A stretch of DNA of 34,558 nt from a virus. The stretch lies in the IMG/VR virus record IMGVR_UViG_3300028676_000016, positions 1 to 34,558 of that record. One strand, written 5' to 3'. The position numbers were made by a program, and so were the translations under genes. Below, piece after piece: positions 6,449-14,181 of the stretch (position 1 is the stretch's first letter; the number at the start of each line of letters is the position of its first letter). Under the pieces are notes generated by a model. It saw only the letters and a list, made by a program, of their open reading frames with translations, was not told the DNA's origin and did no database searches.

Positions 6449-7747
6449 ATGGATTTTGAATCTTATATAATGGCAACTGGACATACTGATGAGGAAATTG
6501 AAAAAGTAACTCAGACAATAAATAATATTCAAACAGGTGGTGCAGATTTAAGTGGTTATCCAACTTCTACAGAAGTCAATAATTTACTTAATAATAAAGC
6601 ATCAAAAAATGGTAGTACATCTGAAAATTTCTCAGCTAAAGATATGACAGTAGTAGGTAATATAATACCATCATCAAATGGGACACAAAATATTGGTTCT
6701 CCAGACAATAGATTTAGTACTATTTATGTAAATGAAGCGAAACTATCTACAAATACTTTATATATTGGTGATACTCCTGTTATGGGAACGAGTGAAGATA
6801 CTATAATGATTAAAGCAGATACAGACCAAAGTATAACCATGAAAAGTTCTGGAGTTGGTACTACTAAGGTAATATCACAAAGTAATGTTGAATTATCTAC
6901 AAGTGGGATGAATGCAAATGTTAATGTACAAGCTACTGGAAGTGGTGCTAATGCAAATTTAAGTGCTACAAATGAGGTAAATCTTACAGGAGCAAATGTA
7001 AACATTCATGGATCTACAAATATTTCTGGTGGAGCAACAGTAGATAATCTTACTGTTAATGGCAATATAGTTATGAATGGAAGTGCTTTTACCGTTGAAG
7101 CAACTACAGTAAAAATTGAAGATAATATAATTGAATTAAATAAAAATGAAGTAGGAACAGGAGTTACTACTGGCAGGGCAGGATTAAAAATTAATAGGGG
7201 TGATTCTGATGCATATTTAATGATATTTGATGAAACTGATGATAATTTTAAGGTCGGAACAGACTCAACTTTAAAAATTATTTCTACGAAAGATTATGTT
7301 GATAGTCAAGATGCTAATAAAGTTGACAAAGTTATAGGAAAATCGCTTATATTAGATACGGAAATTACACGTTTAGCTTCGATAACTGGAACTAATACAG
7401 GTGATGAAACGCAAGCTACAATAAAGAATAAAATAGGCGTTGCTAACACTAGTCAAGATGGATATTTAACATCTATAGATTGGAACACTTTTAATAATAA
7501 AGCTATTCTTTATCCAACAACTGATGGAATATCTGCAATAAAAATAACCAAAGCTGATAAAAGTACTCCAATCGTGACAGTAGATACTACAAATTCAAAA
7601 GTAATTCTTAATGGAACTTTAAATTTAATACCAATAACAACGGCACAAAGAAATGCATTAACAGGATTGAGTAGTTGTTCAATAGTATTTGATTCTGATT
7701 TAGGTTCTTTAATGTGTTACGATGGTTCAATTTGGTATCAATTATAA
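6449..7747 (+). CDS. Tail fibre-like structural protein
   Basis: A 432-residue protein, start supported by AGAAAGGAGG. It shows sequence typical of phage fibre shafts. Around residues 75-100 is N-I-G-S-P-D-N-R-F-S-T-I-Y-V-N-E-A, the 'distance to reference' motif of many tail fibres. Around 200-235 comes L-T-V-N-G-N-I-V-M-N-G followed by I-E-D-N-I-I-E-L-N. The middle is low-complexity Ala/Asn/Ser/Thr repeats likely to form a trimeric beta-helix. Near 305-320 is the G-T-N-T-G-D-E-T-Q element, also common in fibres. The C-terminus ends with a small Tyr/Trp-containing cap. It probably forms part of the receptor-binding apparatus with the next gene. Confidence 0.78.
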   Translation: MDFESYIMATGHTDEEIEKVTQTINNIQTGGADLSGYPTSTEVNNLLNNKASKNGSTSENFSAKDMTVVGNIIPSSNGTQNIGSPDNRFSTIYVNEAKLSTNTLYIGDTPVMGTSEDTIMIKADTDQSITMKSSGVGTTKVISQSNVELSTSGMNANVNVQATGSGANANLSATNEVNLTGANVNIHGSTNISGGATVDNLTVNGNIVMNGSAFTVEATTVKIEDNIIELNKNEVGTGVTTGRAGLKINRGDSDAYLMIFDETDDNFKVGTDSTLKIISTKDYVDSQDANKVDKVIGKSLILDTEITRLASITGTNTGDETQATIKNKIGVANTSQDGYLTSIDWNTFNNKAILYPTTDGISAIKITKADKSTPIVTVDTTNSKVILNGTLNLIPITTAQRNALTGLSSCSIVFDSDLGSLMCYDGSIWYQL

Positions 7748-7777
7748 AAAATAAAATACAAAGGAGAATGATATAAC

Positions 7778-9859
7778 ATGAGTTTATTTCCTTCAAGCCC
7801 AATAATGGGACAAACAACTACTCTAAATGGGAATTCATATTCATATGATTCTACAAAAGGATGGTTAAAACAAGCATCAACAACAAGTTCAATAATAAAT
7901 GATAGTGCAACAAGTTCTACTACAAATACATATTCAATAGATAAAATAAAATCATTAATAAGTAGTGGTACAAGTTTTGAGGTAGTATCAAGTTTGCCAA
8001 GTTCTCCAAGTTCTCTTAAAATATACATTTTAAACTCAAATGGTACTTATACAATGAATATATACGACACTTCTTGGCATACAATAAGTGGTTCAAGTAG
8101 TGGCACTTCATTTACAGATTGGGCAAGTTCAACAAATTATACGATATTAACATCATTTGTACTAGAAAATAATAATTTATATAGGTGTATAACTACTCAT
8201 ACTAGTGGAACAAGTTTTTCAGATAATAGTAGTTATTGGACTATTATAGGACATATCCATGCAAATAAAACTTATTTAGATAAAATAGGTGAAGATTCTA
8301 TTACTGGAGAAATGAAATATAATGGACAATCTGTAATAAATGCTGATGTTTCAAACAGAAGTAACGGGAAGGTAGTTACATTTAATTCTACGACTGGTAA
8401 AAATGAATATGCGACAGTTACGGTGGCTGGCATTGTTGGTAGTTCTACTATTACAACAGCAGGTGAAAATATTACTATAGCATCAGGTTCAGAACAAACT
8501 TTTGATCATCCAACAAGTACAAATATAGTTGTCAGTATAGAAGAACAGATTTCTGGTTCAAGCGTAACAGATACTCATGTGGATTTTTCAGATTCTAGTA
8601 AATACACTTTACAAGATAGTGTTAATATTAATACCATTAATAACAAATTATCACTAATAAATGGTGGAATAGATGTAAATACTTTATTACTACTTCATTT
8701 TAATGGAAGTGTAACTGATTCATCGTTGATACCAAATACAGTAACTAATAATGGAGTAACTTATAATAATACTGCTCAAAAATTCGGAACTAATTGTGCA
8801 AATTTTAGTGGAAGTTCTCAATATATGTATATCAATAGTAATAGTAAATTTAATTTTGGAACAAGTGATTTTACTATAGATTTTTGGTTAAAATATGGAG
8901 GAACTAGGATTACTAATTATCCAACTATTTTAAATACAAGTATGACTGGTTGGGTTGCTGGTGTTATGAGTTTAATGGTTGATACTACAGATGCTTCAAG
9001 TAAAGTTAGTTTGGCTTGTTTTTCTGCTACAGGAATAGCTACATCAAGTTTGATCTTTAATAATACATGGATGCATGTTGCTTTTGTTATGTCTAATCAT
9101 ACCCTTAGTATATATATAAATGGAGTTTTAAATACTAGTGTAAGTAATTGCACTGGAAATTATAATTTTGATTATAGTGCTGGTGGATTATTTATGGGAA
9201 GGAAACCATCAGAAAGTTTATATTTTAATGGTCAATTAGATGAATTTCGTATAAGCAATATTGCAAGATGGACTTCTAATTTTACTCCTAAGAATATGGA
9301 ATATTATCAATATTTAAACACTACTCCATTATATGCTAAAACAACTGGGAGTAGTGACTATAGTTTAACAACAATAGATACAATTACATCTTTAACAATA
9401 CCAGTAACTCTACCAAGTTCTAATTCTACTTGTAAGTGTTTAGTATCATTTGATAATGGAGTTAATTGGCTATATAGAAGTTCTGGGGTATGGTATAAAT
9501 ATACTGGAGATTTATCTATATCTTGGACAAGTTCAAATATAAATACTGACTTACAAACATATTTTACGAATATAAGTTTGATAACTTTAACTAGTGATTT
9601 AAGTAGTCTAGGGATTGTACCCGTGGCATTAGATTTTGCTTTTCAACTCAATACCCTGTCAAGTAATGAAACACCAACTATAGGTGCAATTACAATGGTT
9701 TATGTTAATTCATCACATAATGAATTTGCTAGTTATGGTAGTTATTCAGATAGTTACAGTACTTATGGAATCAAGAGAGTGTCAAATAGTCGATTGGCAG
9801 TAAAAAATAAATCCGCAGTTACTAAGATAATTAAAGTAAATATGGTGACTAGTGTATAA
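7778..9859 (+). CDS. Tail fibre/adhesin with carbohydrate-binding-like and LamG-like domains
   Basis: A 693-residue protein with AAAGGAG upstream. An N-terminal Ser/Thr-rich region is followed at ~110-160 by a W-A-S-S-T-N-Y and L-Y-R-C-I-T-T-H-T-S-G pattern, as in small chitin/carbohydrate-binding modules. At ~300-500 there is a concanavalin/laminin-G-like jelly roll: L-L-L-L-H-F-N-G-S-V-T-D-S at its start, F-T-I-D-F-W-L-K-Y, W-M-H-V-A-F-V, Y-I-N-G-V-L, and Q-L-D-E-F-R-I-S-N-I-A-R-W at its end. Such domains bind glycans. The C-terminal ~190 residues are beta-rich with no recognised fold. The protein most likely recognises a host surface polysaccharide; no enzymatic motif was seen. Confidence 0.8.
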   Translation: MSLFPSSPIMGQTTTLNGNSYSYDSTKGWLKQASTTSSIINDSATSSTTNTYSIDKIKSLISSGTSFEVVSSLPSSPSSLKIYILNSNGTYTMNIYDTSWHTISGSSSGTSFTDWASSTNYTILTSFVLENNNLYRCITTHTSGTSFSDNSSYWTIIGHIHANKTYLDKIGEDSITGEMKYNGQSVINADVSNRSNGKVVTFNSTTGKNEYATVTVAGIVGSSTITTAGENITIASGSEQTFDHPTSTNIVVSIEEQISGSSVTDTHVDFSDSSKYTLQDSVNINTINNKLSLINGGIDVNTLLLLHFNGSVTDSSLIPNTVTNNGVTYNNTAQKFGTNCANFSGSSQYMYINSNSKFNFGTSDFTIDFWLKYGGTRITNYPTILNTSMTGWVAGVMSLMVDTTDASSKVSLACFSATGIATSSLIFNNTWMHVAFVMSNHTLSIYINGVLNTSVSNCTGNYNFDYSAGGLFMGRKPSESLYFNGQLDEFRISNIARWTSNFTPKNMEYYQYLNTTPLYAKTTGSSDYSLTTIDTITSLTIPVTLPSSNSTCKCLVSFDNGVNWLYRSSGVWYKYTGDLSISWTSSNINTDLQTYFTNISLITLTSDLSSLGIVPVALDFAFQLNTLSSNETPTIGAITMVYVNSSHNEFASYGSYSDSYSTYGIKRVSNSRLAVKNKSAVTKIIKVNMVTSV

Positions 9860-9894
9860 ATCAAATAAAGAAAGAAGAAAGTGGGTGATTAAAT

Positions 9895-10257
9895 ATGATA
9901 GCTTATATTTATTTTAAAGACAGTTTTAAAATAATCCAAAAAATAGATAATATAACTTCTATAGATGATAGTAATAAGAAAATACAAGGTGATTCAATTA
10001 TTATATTTGGAGATTCACAAGAATATATAATTTTAGAGTCAGATACTATCACTCTGAATATCGGAGATACTATTGATATTTCTAATTTGACAGATGCAAG
10101 AGATTATTTTATTAAAGGAAAAGAAATATGGTATCAAGAACAAATTAAAAAATCTAATGAAACTATATCAAAATTAAATCAGTTAACAGACATGTATGGA
10201 CAAACTTTAGATTCCATTATGTTTGATATATTACCAAATATTACAACAACAGTATAA
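9895..10257 (+). CDS. Hypothetical tail-module protein, XkdW-position
   Basis: A 120-residue protein: an N-terminal beta-rich part (1-75) with no motif, then a helical segment (~78-110) with a short heptad pattern that may be a coiled coil. It lies 35 bp after the adhesin gene and 15 bp before a small XkdX-like gene. This is the position of accessory tail proteins or fibre chaperones in Firmicute phages. The ribosome binding site (AAAGTGGGTG) is weaker than those of its neighbours. Role inferred from position only. Confidence 0.55.
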   Translation: MIAYIYFKDSFKIIQKIDNITSIDDSNKKIQGDSIIIFGDSQEYIILESDTITLNIGDTIDISNLTDARDYFIKGKEIWYQEQIKKSNETISKLNQLTDMYGQTLDSIMFDILPNITTTV

Positions 10258-10272
10258 GAAGGAGGAAAGGAG

Positions 10273-10455
10273 ATGGAACAAATGAGCGCATTTATAGCTT
10301 TACAAATTATGAAACAAGCAGATATATCATTAGAAGATGGACAAGCTAAATATAGAGGATATTTTTTAACAACTAAATTATATGCGAAATATAAAGCAGA
10401 TTGCGATACTATTTTAACTACTGACGGATATTTAGACGTAATTGTAGAAGTTTAA
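10273..10455 (+). CDS. Small XkdX-like (CD1375-type) tail-module protein
   Basis: A 60-residue protein beginning near S-A-F-I-A-L-Q-I-M-K-Q-A-D-I-S-L-E-D. This resembles the very small proteins that follow tail-fibre genes in clostridial prophages. Two starts are possible: 10273, with the GAAGGAGG at 10258-10265, or 10282, with the AAAGGAG at 10266-10272; both have good spacing. It is the last gene of the adsorption block and is followed 11 bp later by a strong terminator. The biochemical role of this family is not known. Confidence 0.55.
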   Translation: MEQMSAFIALQIMKQADISLEDGQAKYRGYFLTTKLYAKYKADCDTILTTDGYLDVIVEV

Positions 10456-10465
10456 TAAAACAATA

Positions 10466-10514
10466 AAATAAAGTAGGAGAATAATATTGTGGGTTACTAT
10501 CTCCTACTTTATTT
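10466..10514 (+). terminator. Strong 15-bp-stem terminator ending the tail operon
   Basis: Arms 10466-10480 and 10500-10514 are perfectly complementary (AAATAAAGTAGGAGA and its complement), with a 19-nt loop. The A-rich 5' edge and T-rich 3' edge could let it act in both directions. Confidence 0.85.
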
Positions 10515-10599
10515 GTGCAATTTAGTATTCAATTTATTATTATAACATATTAGTTTTCATAAGTCTACAAGCTGAAATATTTAATTTAAATTAATCTAA

Positions 10600-10805
10600 G
10601 CTTTAAATTATATACTTCATTGATATTTCTGAGTTCGATTTTAGATATCTGTCAGAATTGAAGTGTAAAAAGTTATTGTAAAAGAAATATTTTATAAAGA
10701 GTTTATGTCCTAGTAGATTTTGATTTGTTCTAGTAGCAACCGTTCGTCGGTTTTATACGGGCGATTGGAACGACTAGGGCGAAACGAAGGAACGAGAATA
10801 GATGA
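10600..10805. ncRNA. Unexplained structured stretch between two convergent terminators
   Basis: 10515-10810 has no ORF. It lies between the plus-strand terminator at 10466-10514 and the minus-strand terminator at 10811-10836. A two-part stem pairs ACTTCA (10614-10619) with TGAAGT (10659-10664) and TTCTGA (10627-10632) with TCAGAA (10652-10657). Farther on, CCTAGT (about 10709) can pair with ACTAGG (about 10773). That stem encloses an AACCG-TTCGT-CGGTT hairpin in a GC-rich block. It could be a small RNA gene, an attachment site or another cis element. I see no convincing promoter. Confidence 0.3.
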
Positions 10806-10810
10806 AATTA

Positions 10811-10836
10811 AAAAAGAGTAAGGTTAATCCCTACTC
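10811..10836 (-). terminator. Intrinsic terminator of the RHH repressor gene
   Basis: On the minus strand, GAGTAGGG, a 5-nt loop and CCTTACTC are followed by six T residues, starting a few bases after the stop codon of the minus-strand gene (10841). Confidence 0.85.
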
Positions 10837-10840
10837 AATA

Positions 10841-11086
10841 CTAATATTCACGTAATCTTTTTAGAAAATCTCTTTTGATTTCTGGATGTGCCTCAAAGGT
10901 CAGCCATATGCAATCTAGTATTTTACTAATAGGACGTTTTTTAGATTTTGCTAATTTGTGCAAATCTTTATGAATATCCTCTCTAACACTTGTATGTAAA
11001 ACTAATCTAGTATCTTTAAGATATGAATATGAATTTTTCACTTTTTGACCATTAATATTAAAATATTCAGTATAAGGTATTTTCAT
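10841..11086 (-). CDS. Ribbon-helix-helix-like transcriptional regulator
   Basis: An 81-residue basic protein with AAAAGGAGTG upstream. Residues ~27-62 fit a ribbon-helix-helix fold: a beta-strand R-L-V-L-H-T-S-V, then R-E-D-I-H-K-D-L-H-K-L-A-K-S-K-K-R-P-I-S-K-I-L-D, the usual two helices with an S-x-x-I-x-x-x-I pattern at the second. It is the only minus-strand gene in the left half and is divergent from the resolvase/integrase operon. It has its own terminator, and palindromes lie in the shared upstream region, one next to its -35 box. Likely a repressor of itself and perhaps the divergent operon. The domain call is by pattern only. Confidence 0.6.
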   Translation of the reverse strand: MKIPYTEYFNINGQKVKNSYSYLKDTRLVLHTSVREDIHKDLHKLAKSKKRPISKILDCIWLTFEAHPEIKRDFLKRLREY

Positions 11087-11108
11087 AAATTAACACTCCT
11101 TTTAGTAT

Positions 11109-11138
11109 ATTTTAACATGAAATGAATAGCTTGGTCAA
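11109..11138 (-). promoter_or_regulatory. Putative promoter of the RHH regulator
   Basis: On the minus strand TTGACC (11138-11133) and TAAAAT (11114-11109) are separated by 18 bp. The palindrome at 11142-11153 begins 4 bp upstream of the -35 box, a place where a bound protein could influence polymerase. Confidence 0.5.
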
Positions 11139-11141
11139 TTT

Positions 11142-11153
11142 ATTTCGGGAAAT
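11142..11153. promoter_or_regulatory. Candidate operator palindrome 1 (ATTTCGGGAAAT)
   Basis: Arms ATTTC and GAAAT surround a GG centre. It sits next to the -35 of the divergent RHH-like gene. A second site with the same core lies at 11245-11260. Confidence 0.45.
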
Positions 11154-11244
11154 GCAGATTTATTACGTTGCCAATTTTATTATGTTGAGTAGATTAAAAG
11201 CATTGATATGAGTGTGATTAGATGGAATTGAAAAGTTTAAAATA

Positions 11245-11260
11245 TTATTTCGTGAAATAA
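11245..11260. promoter_or_regulatory. Candidate operator palindrome 2 (TTATTTCGTGAAATAA)
   Basis: Seven-base arms TTATTTC and GAAATAA flank a GT centre and share the core ATTTCGNGAAAT with site 1, about 100 bp away. It lies upstream of the hairpin and gene of the rightward operon. Confidence 0.45.
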
Positions 11261-11281
11261 AAAATTAAAATTATTATTTTG

Positions 11282-11314
11282 AAGGTTTGTAATTTATACA
11301 AGCCTTTTTATTAT
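11282..11314 (+). terminator. Leader hairpin with T-run before the resolvase operon
   Basis: Arms 11282-11291 and 11297-11306 pair over 10 bp with one wobble, followed by TTTTTATTATG. No gene lies immediately upstream on this strand, so this hairpin cannot simply end an upstream coding unit. That favours an attenuator or processed leader. Confidence 0.5.
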
Positions 11315-11351
11315 GCCTAAAAATAAAATTAGAAAGGAATTGATAAATATT

Positions 11352-11912
11352 ATGGAAGAAAAAACTGTAGTCGTTGAATTCAATCAGGATAACTTAGATA
11401 GATTCTTGAATGAATATTATAAATCCCATAGAAAAGGAAAAAGTCTCATTGTGGAAAATCCTTTACCTAGAAGTATGAATAAGATACTCGTTATCACAAA
11501 TCGTATTGTTCAAAATAACCACAAAAAATATAGGGGTATGTATGTTGAATACGTTCTTAAAGAACTGGGACTTGAAAAATTGGGTATATGTGAAACAGAT
11601 TTAAAGCTTCAATTTGTATTCCCTACAAAAGTCCGTCACGATTTAGATAATATGCTTGGAGGAATGAAAGAAATCATGGATAAATTCAGTGATGTTGGAA
11701 TGATCCAAGATGATAATTATTCTATTATAAAATCAATATCAGCGAGTGCAAGTTATGAGAAGGATATCTCTAAATTAATAATGTCTTTCGAAAACTGTAA
11801 ATATGATGTACAAGCTACTCTAGAACAAATGGAAAAGGAACGAATTAAAAGAGAAAAACGTGAAAACACAATGTCTGAAAAGAAAAAAGCTAAGAAAAAG
11901 AAGGTGAAATAA
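11352..11912 (+). CDS. RusA-like Holliday junction resolvase
   Basis: A 186-residue protein. The start at 11352 is favoured because AGAAAGGA lies upstream, whereas the longer start at 11313 is inside the leader hairpin tail; the spacing of 12 nt is longish. The core (about residues 85-125) carries the RusA signature R-H-D-L-D-N followed by G-M-K-E-I-M-D-K-F and G-M-I-Q-D-D-N, which supplies the metal-binding aspartates. RusA endonucleases cut four-way junctions in replicating or recombining phage DNA. The C-terminal ~30 residues are a Lys/Glu-rich tail that is not part of the family core. It leads an operon with a small protein and the integrase. Confidence 0.82.
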   Translation: MEEKTVVVEFNQDNLDRFLNEYYKSHRKGKSLIVENPLPRSMNKILVITNRIVQNNHKKYRGMYVEYVLKELGLEKLGICETDLKLQFVFPTKVRHDLDNMLGGMKEIMDKFSDVGMIQDDNYSIIKSISASASYEKDISKLIMSFENCKYDVQATLEQMEKERIKREKRENTMSEKKKAKKKKVK

Positions 11913-11915
11913 ATT

Positions 11916-12104
11916 ATGAAAATTTGTACATCAAATAAAAGAATTACTAGAGAATACTTAGCTAATCCATTTAGTAATATGTCCTACCATGAAAGATTGG
12001 TACAAGCTGGTGCAGTTGATTTAAGAGACAATTGTATTATTGAAGATTTAGGAAATGGTTATTGTAGGATTGTAGCAATAGATGAAACTAAAAAGATAAA
12101 ATAA
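11916..12104 (+). CDS. Hypothetical protein, 62 aa
   Basis: It begins 3 bp after the resolvase stop codon with AAGAAGGTGA upstream, so it is co-transcribed and probably coupled. The protein has one basic N-terminal stretch and a beta-rich C-terminus (I-I-E-D-L-G-N-G-Y-C-R-I-V-A-I). There is no known domain. Small basic protein of unknown role in the resolvase/integrase operon. Confidence 0.55.
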   Translation: MKICTSNKRITREYLANPFSNMSYHERLVQAGAVDLRDNCIIEDLGNGYCRIVAIDETKKIK

Positions 12105-12136
12105 ATTAAAACAACTTAGAAAGGATGCGATTTAAT

Positions 12137-13102
12137 ATGGCTAATGAATTACAAAGAAGCAAACAAATAGATATGGGTGGAAAAGATATCGAAAATGAAA
12201 TAAATAAGGATAATCTTAAATTACTTCAAAAGTATAAAAGAGATATGGAAATAAGAGAACTATCACCAAAAACCATATATAATTATGAAACAGATATTAT
12301 AGCATGGCTTAAATACATAGTCAAAAAACAATTTAATCCGAGTATTAAAGAATTAACTGAAGACGATATTGAGGAATTCTTTTATTTTTGCAAAAAAGAA
12401 GGTAATAATACAGAAAGAATGAAACGCAGAATGTCCTCTATTAGTGCTTTTTATAAATTTTTAAGAAGAAAGAAAGAAATAACAGAAAATCCATGTGAGT
12501 TTATTCCTAGACCTAAAAAGGGATTGCCAGTTGTGACTCAAACTTTTTTAACTCCAGATCAAGTTAATGAGTTAATAAAGAAATTAGAAGAATGCGATGA
12601 TTTACAATTGCGTACATATGCTATGTTTAGTTTATCTACAATGGCTAGAGTTAATGCTGTAAGTTCTATACAATGGGAACAAATTGATTTTGAAGAAAGA
12701 GTTGTTGAAGATGTTCTAGAAAAAGAAGGAAAAATCGTAAATTTATATTTTTCAGACAATGTAAAATATTTATTATTACAATTAAAGAAATATAGAGAAG
12801 AAAATAATATAGAGTCACCTTATGTATTTATAACAAAATATAATGGAGCATATGATAAAGTAACGACTGGAACATTAGGCGATTGGACTAGGAAATGTGG
12901 TGAAATGATAAATGTTTTAACGCTCCATCCACATGATTGGAGACATTCGGGATCTCAGCTACTTTCATTAAATGGATGTCCAATTGAAAAAATTTCTGAA
13001 CTTTTGAACCATTCAGGGCTAGATGTAACAAAAAACCATTATTTACGTCAAGATAAGAAAAAAATTAGAGCAGAGAAAGATAAGTATACTACTCAATTCT
13101 AA
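12137..13102 (+). CDS. int: Tyrosine recombinase (phage integrase)
   Basis: A 321-residue site-specific recombinase. The ATG at 12137 is preferred over 12125, which abuts AGAAAGG. Residues ~25-112 are the SAM-like core-binding domain (S-P-K-T-I-Y-N-Y). Residues ~135-315 are the catalytic domain with the full set: Arg171, Lys199, His266 and Arg269 in HDWR, His292 and nucleophile Tyr302. It is compact, like XerC/D and many phage integrases, with no extra arm-binding domain. Located downstream of the resolvase and followed by an intergenic stretch with a 12-bp inverted repeat where an attachment site could lie. It should integrate/excise the phage or resolve multimers if the prophage is a plasmid. 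Confidence 0.92.
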   Translation: MANELQRSKQIDMGGKDIENEINKDNLKLLQKYKRDMEIRELSPKTIYNYETDIIAWLKYIVKKQFNPSIKELTEDDIEEFFYFCKKEGNNTERMKRRMSSISAFYKFLRRKKEITENPCEFIPRPKKGLPVVTQTFLTPDQVNELIKKLEECDDLQLRTYAMFSLSTMARVNAVSSIQWEQIDFEERVVEDVLEKEGKIVNLYFSDNVKYLLLQLKKYREENNIESPYVFITKYNGAYDKVTTGTLGDWTRKCGEMINVLTLHPHDWRHSGSQLLSLNGCPIEKISELLNHSGLDVTKNHYLRQDKKKIRAEKDKYTTQF

Positions 13103-13148
13103 CATCCTCATTAATTACGAGATTTACAAAACATACCACACATAAACC

Positions 13149-13214
13149 AATCTCATAGTCTGTTATTTTTTGATATAAAATATAATGGAGATTATCCAAA
13201 AGGACTATGAGATT
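13149..13214. repeat. 12-bp perfect inverted repeat downstream of the integrase
   Basis: AATCTCATAGTC (13149-13160) and GACTATGAGATT (13203-13214) are exact complements with a 42-bp AT-rich spacer. The region 13103-13382 holds no gene except a 14-codon ORF. Its place beside int makes it a candidate recombinase-binding or attachment region, but a transcription stop is also possible. Confidence 0.5.
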
Positions 13215-13382
13215 AACTTAATTAAACAACTATGAAAAGGTAAAATATTTTTAGAATCATTATTAACTAATACCAAACATTTAATCAATCAATATTAATT
13301 CTATATTAATATTATACCTAAAAATATAAAAATTATACATTCTAACTTAACTATTCATAAAAAAGAAAGGATGTGCTATCAT

Positions 13383-13601
13383 ATGAACCCAATGAATGAT
13401 TCAACAAATAAATTAATAGAAACATTAAAAAAGCAAATTAAAATAAGAGATGACAAAATAAATGCAATTACAAGAAAAAATGAAGTACAATCCATAGTCA
13501 TCGAATCTTTTAAGAAAAAGTATAGGACAATTATACTAATATATACTATTCTCCTTATGATAAGTTCAGGAATTGCAATTTATAATTTAATATTTAAATA
13601 A
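13383..13601 (+). CDS. Small C-terminally anchored membrane protein
   Basis: 72 residues from ATG 13383 (AGAAAGGA about 10 nt upstream; the ATG at 13371 is too close to it). The N-terminal ~47 residues are a highly charged helical, probably coiled-coil segment. The last ~24 are a hydrophobic membrane segment (T-I-I-L-I-Y-T-I-L-L-M-I-S-S-G-I-A-I-Y). It precedes a BhlA/UviB-like gene by 78 bp. The pair could be holin and accessory membrane protein; role inferred. Confidence 0.55.
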   Translation: MNPMNDSTNKLIETLKKQIKIRDDKINAITRKNEVQSIVIESFKKKYRTIILIYTILLMISSGIAIYNLIFK

Positions 13602-13679
13602 ATAAAAGTATATAAACCTAATATTTATGAAAGGACAGTGATTAATAAAATAAAATAAATCATGAAAGGAGTTTTTAAC

Positions 13680-13994
13680 ATGAGTATTTCGTCAATGTCA
13701 GAATTAGTTCAAAATTTAGGATTCCCAATTGCTCTTGTATTGATATTAATAGTCCTAATAGTAAAATATATCAACAAACAAAATAAACTTACTAGGGAAG
13801 ATACAAAAGAACAGATATCTATTTTAAGACAAGAAAATAAGGAGGATAAGAAACTCTTTGAGTCAGCAGTTAACAGCTTTAACACAGCAGTATGCGAATT
13901 TAAAAGTGTTCAACAGGAGACAAATTCAATAAAAAGTGATTTAGTTGAGGTAAAGCAGGACTTACTTATTATTAAAACTAAAATGGACAAATAA
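13680..13994 (+). CDS. BhlA/UviB-like membrane protein, candidate holin
   Basis: 104 residues from 13680 (AAAGGAG 8 nt upstream; the longer start at 13662 would include the ribosome binding site). A single hydrophobic segment at ~12-30 (F-P-I-A-L-V-L-I-L-I-V-L-I-V) is followed by a basic edge and a long charged coiled coil to the C-terminus. This is the layout of the BhlA/UviB family of phage holins and bacteriocin-release proteins. If it is the holin, it lies far from the endolysin (1201-2649), which is unusual. Last gene before the convergent terminator. Confidence 0.6.
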   Translation: MSISSMSELVQNLGFPIALVLILIVLIVKYINKQNKLTREDTKEQISILRQENKEDKKLFESAVNSFNTAVCEFKSVQQETNSIKSDLVEVKQDLLIIKTKMDK

Positions 13995-13996
13995 AA

Positions 13997-14020
13997 AGAG
14001 TAACCATTTCTAGCTACTCT
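13997..14020 (+). terminator. Weak hairpin after the BhlA-like gene
   Basis: AGAGTA (13997-14002) pairs with TACTCT (14015-14020). It lacks a T-run, but directly follows the stop codon. Confidence 0.3.
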
Positions 14021-14115
14021 AAGTACTATCAAGAAATAAATAGTCATATGGTAAAAGAATACTGTTTATCTCTTTAACTTAATTATACACTTTTAAAAAT
14101 AAATGTCAATACTTT

Positions 14116-14181
14116 AATAAGGGACTATTAATAAATTTATTGCACTATAATGTGTTTTACTTTTATTAATAGTCCCTTATT
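14116..14181. terminator. Bidirectional terminator between the two opposing halves
   Basis: Arms 14116-14135 and 14162-14181 are perfectly complementary over 20 bp with a 26-nt loop. T-rich sequence follows on the plus side and A-rich sequence precedes, so it can stop transcription from both directions. It lies exactly where the rightward (ending 13994) and leftward (ending 14247) gene sets converge. Confidence 0.88.

Noticed and set aside
6724-7005. Open frame antisense to the tail fibre gene
   Set aside because: No start signal and mirrors the repetitive codons of the fibre shaft.
10625-10650. A GTTCGATT element resembling a tRNA T-loop
   Set aside because: The flanking bases do not form a 5-bp T-stem with a 7-nt loop, and no acceptor, D or anticodon arm fits around it.
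10709-10740. CTAGTAG repeated twice, considered as a short direct-repeat array or CRISPR fragment
   Set aside because: Only two copies, seven bases, no regular spacer.
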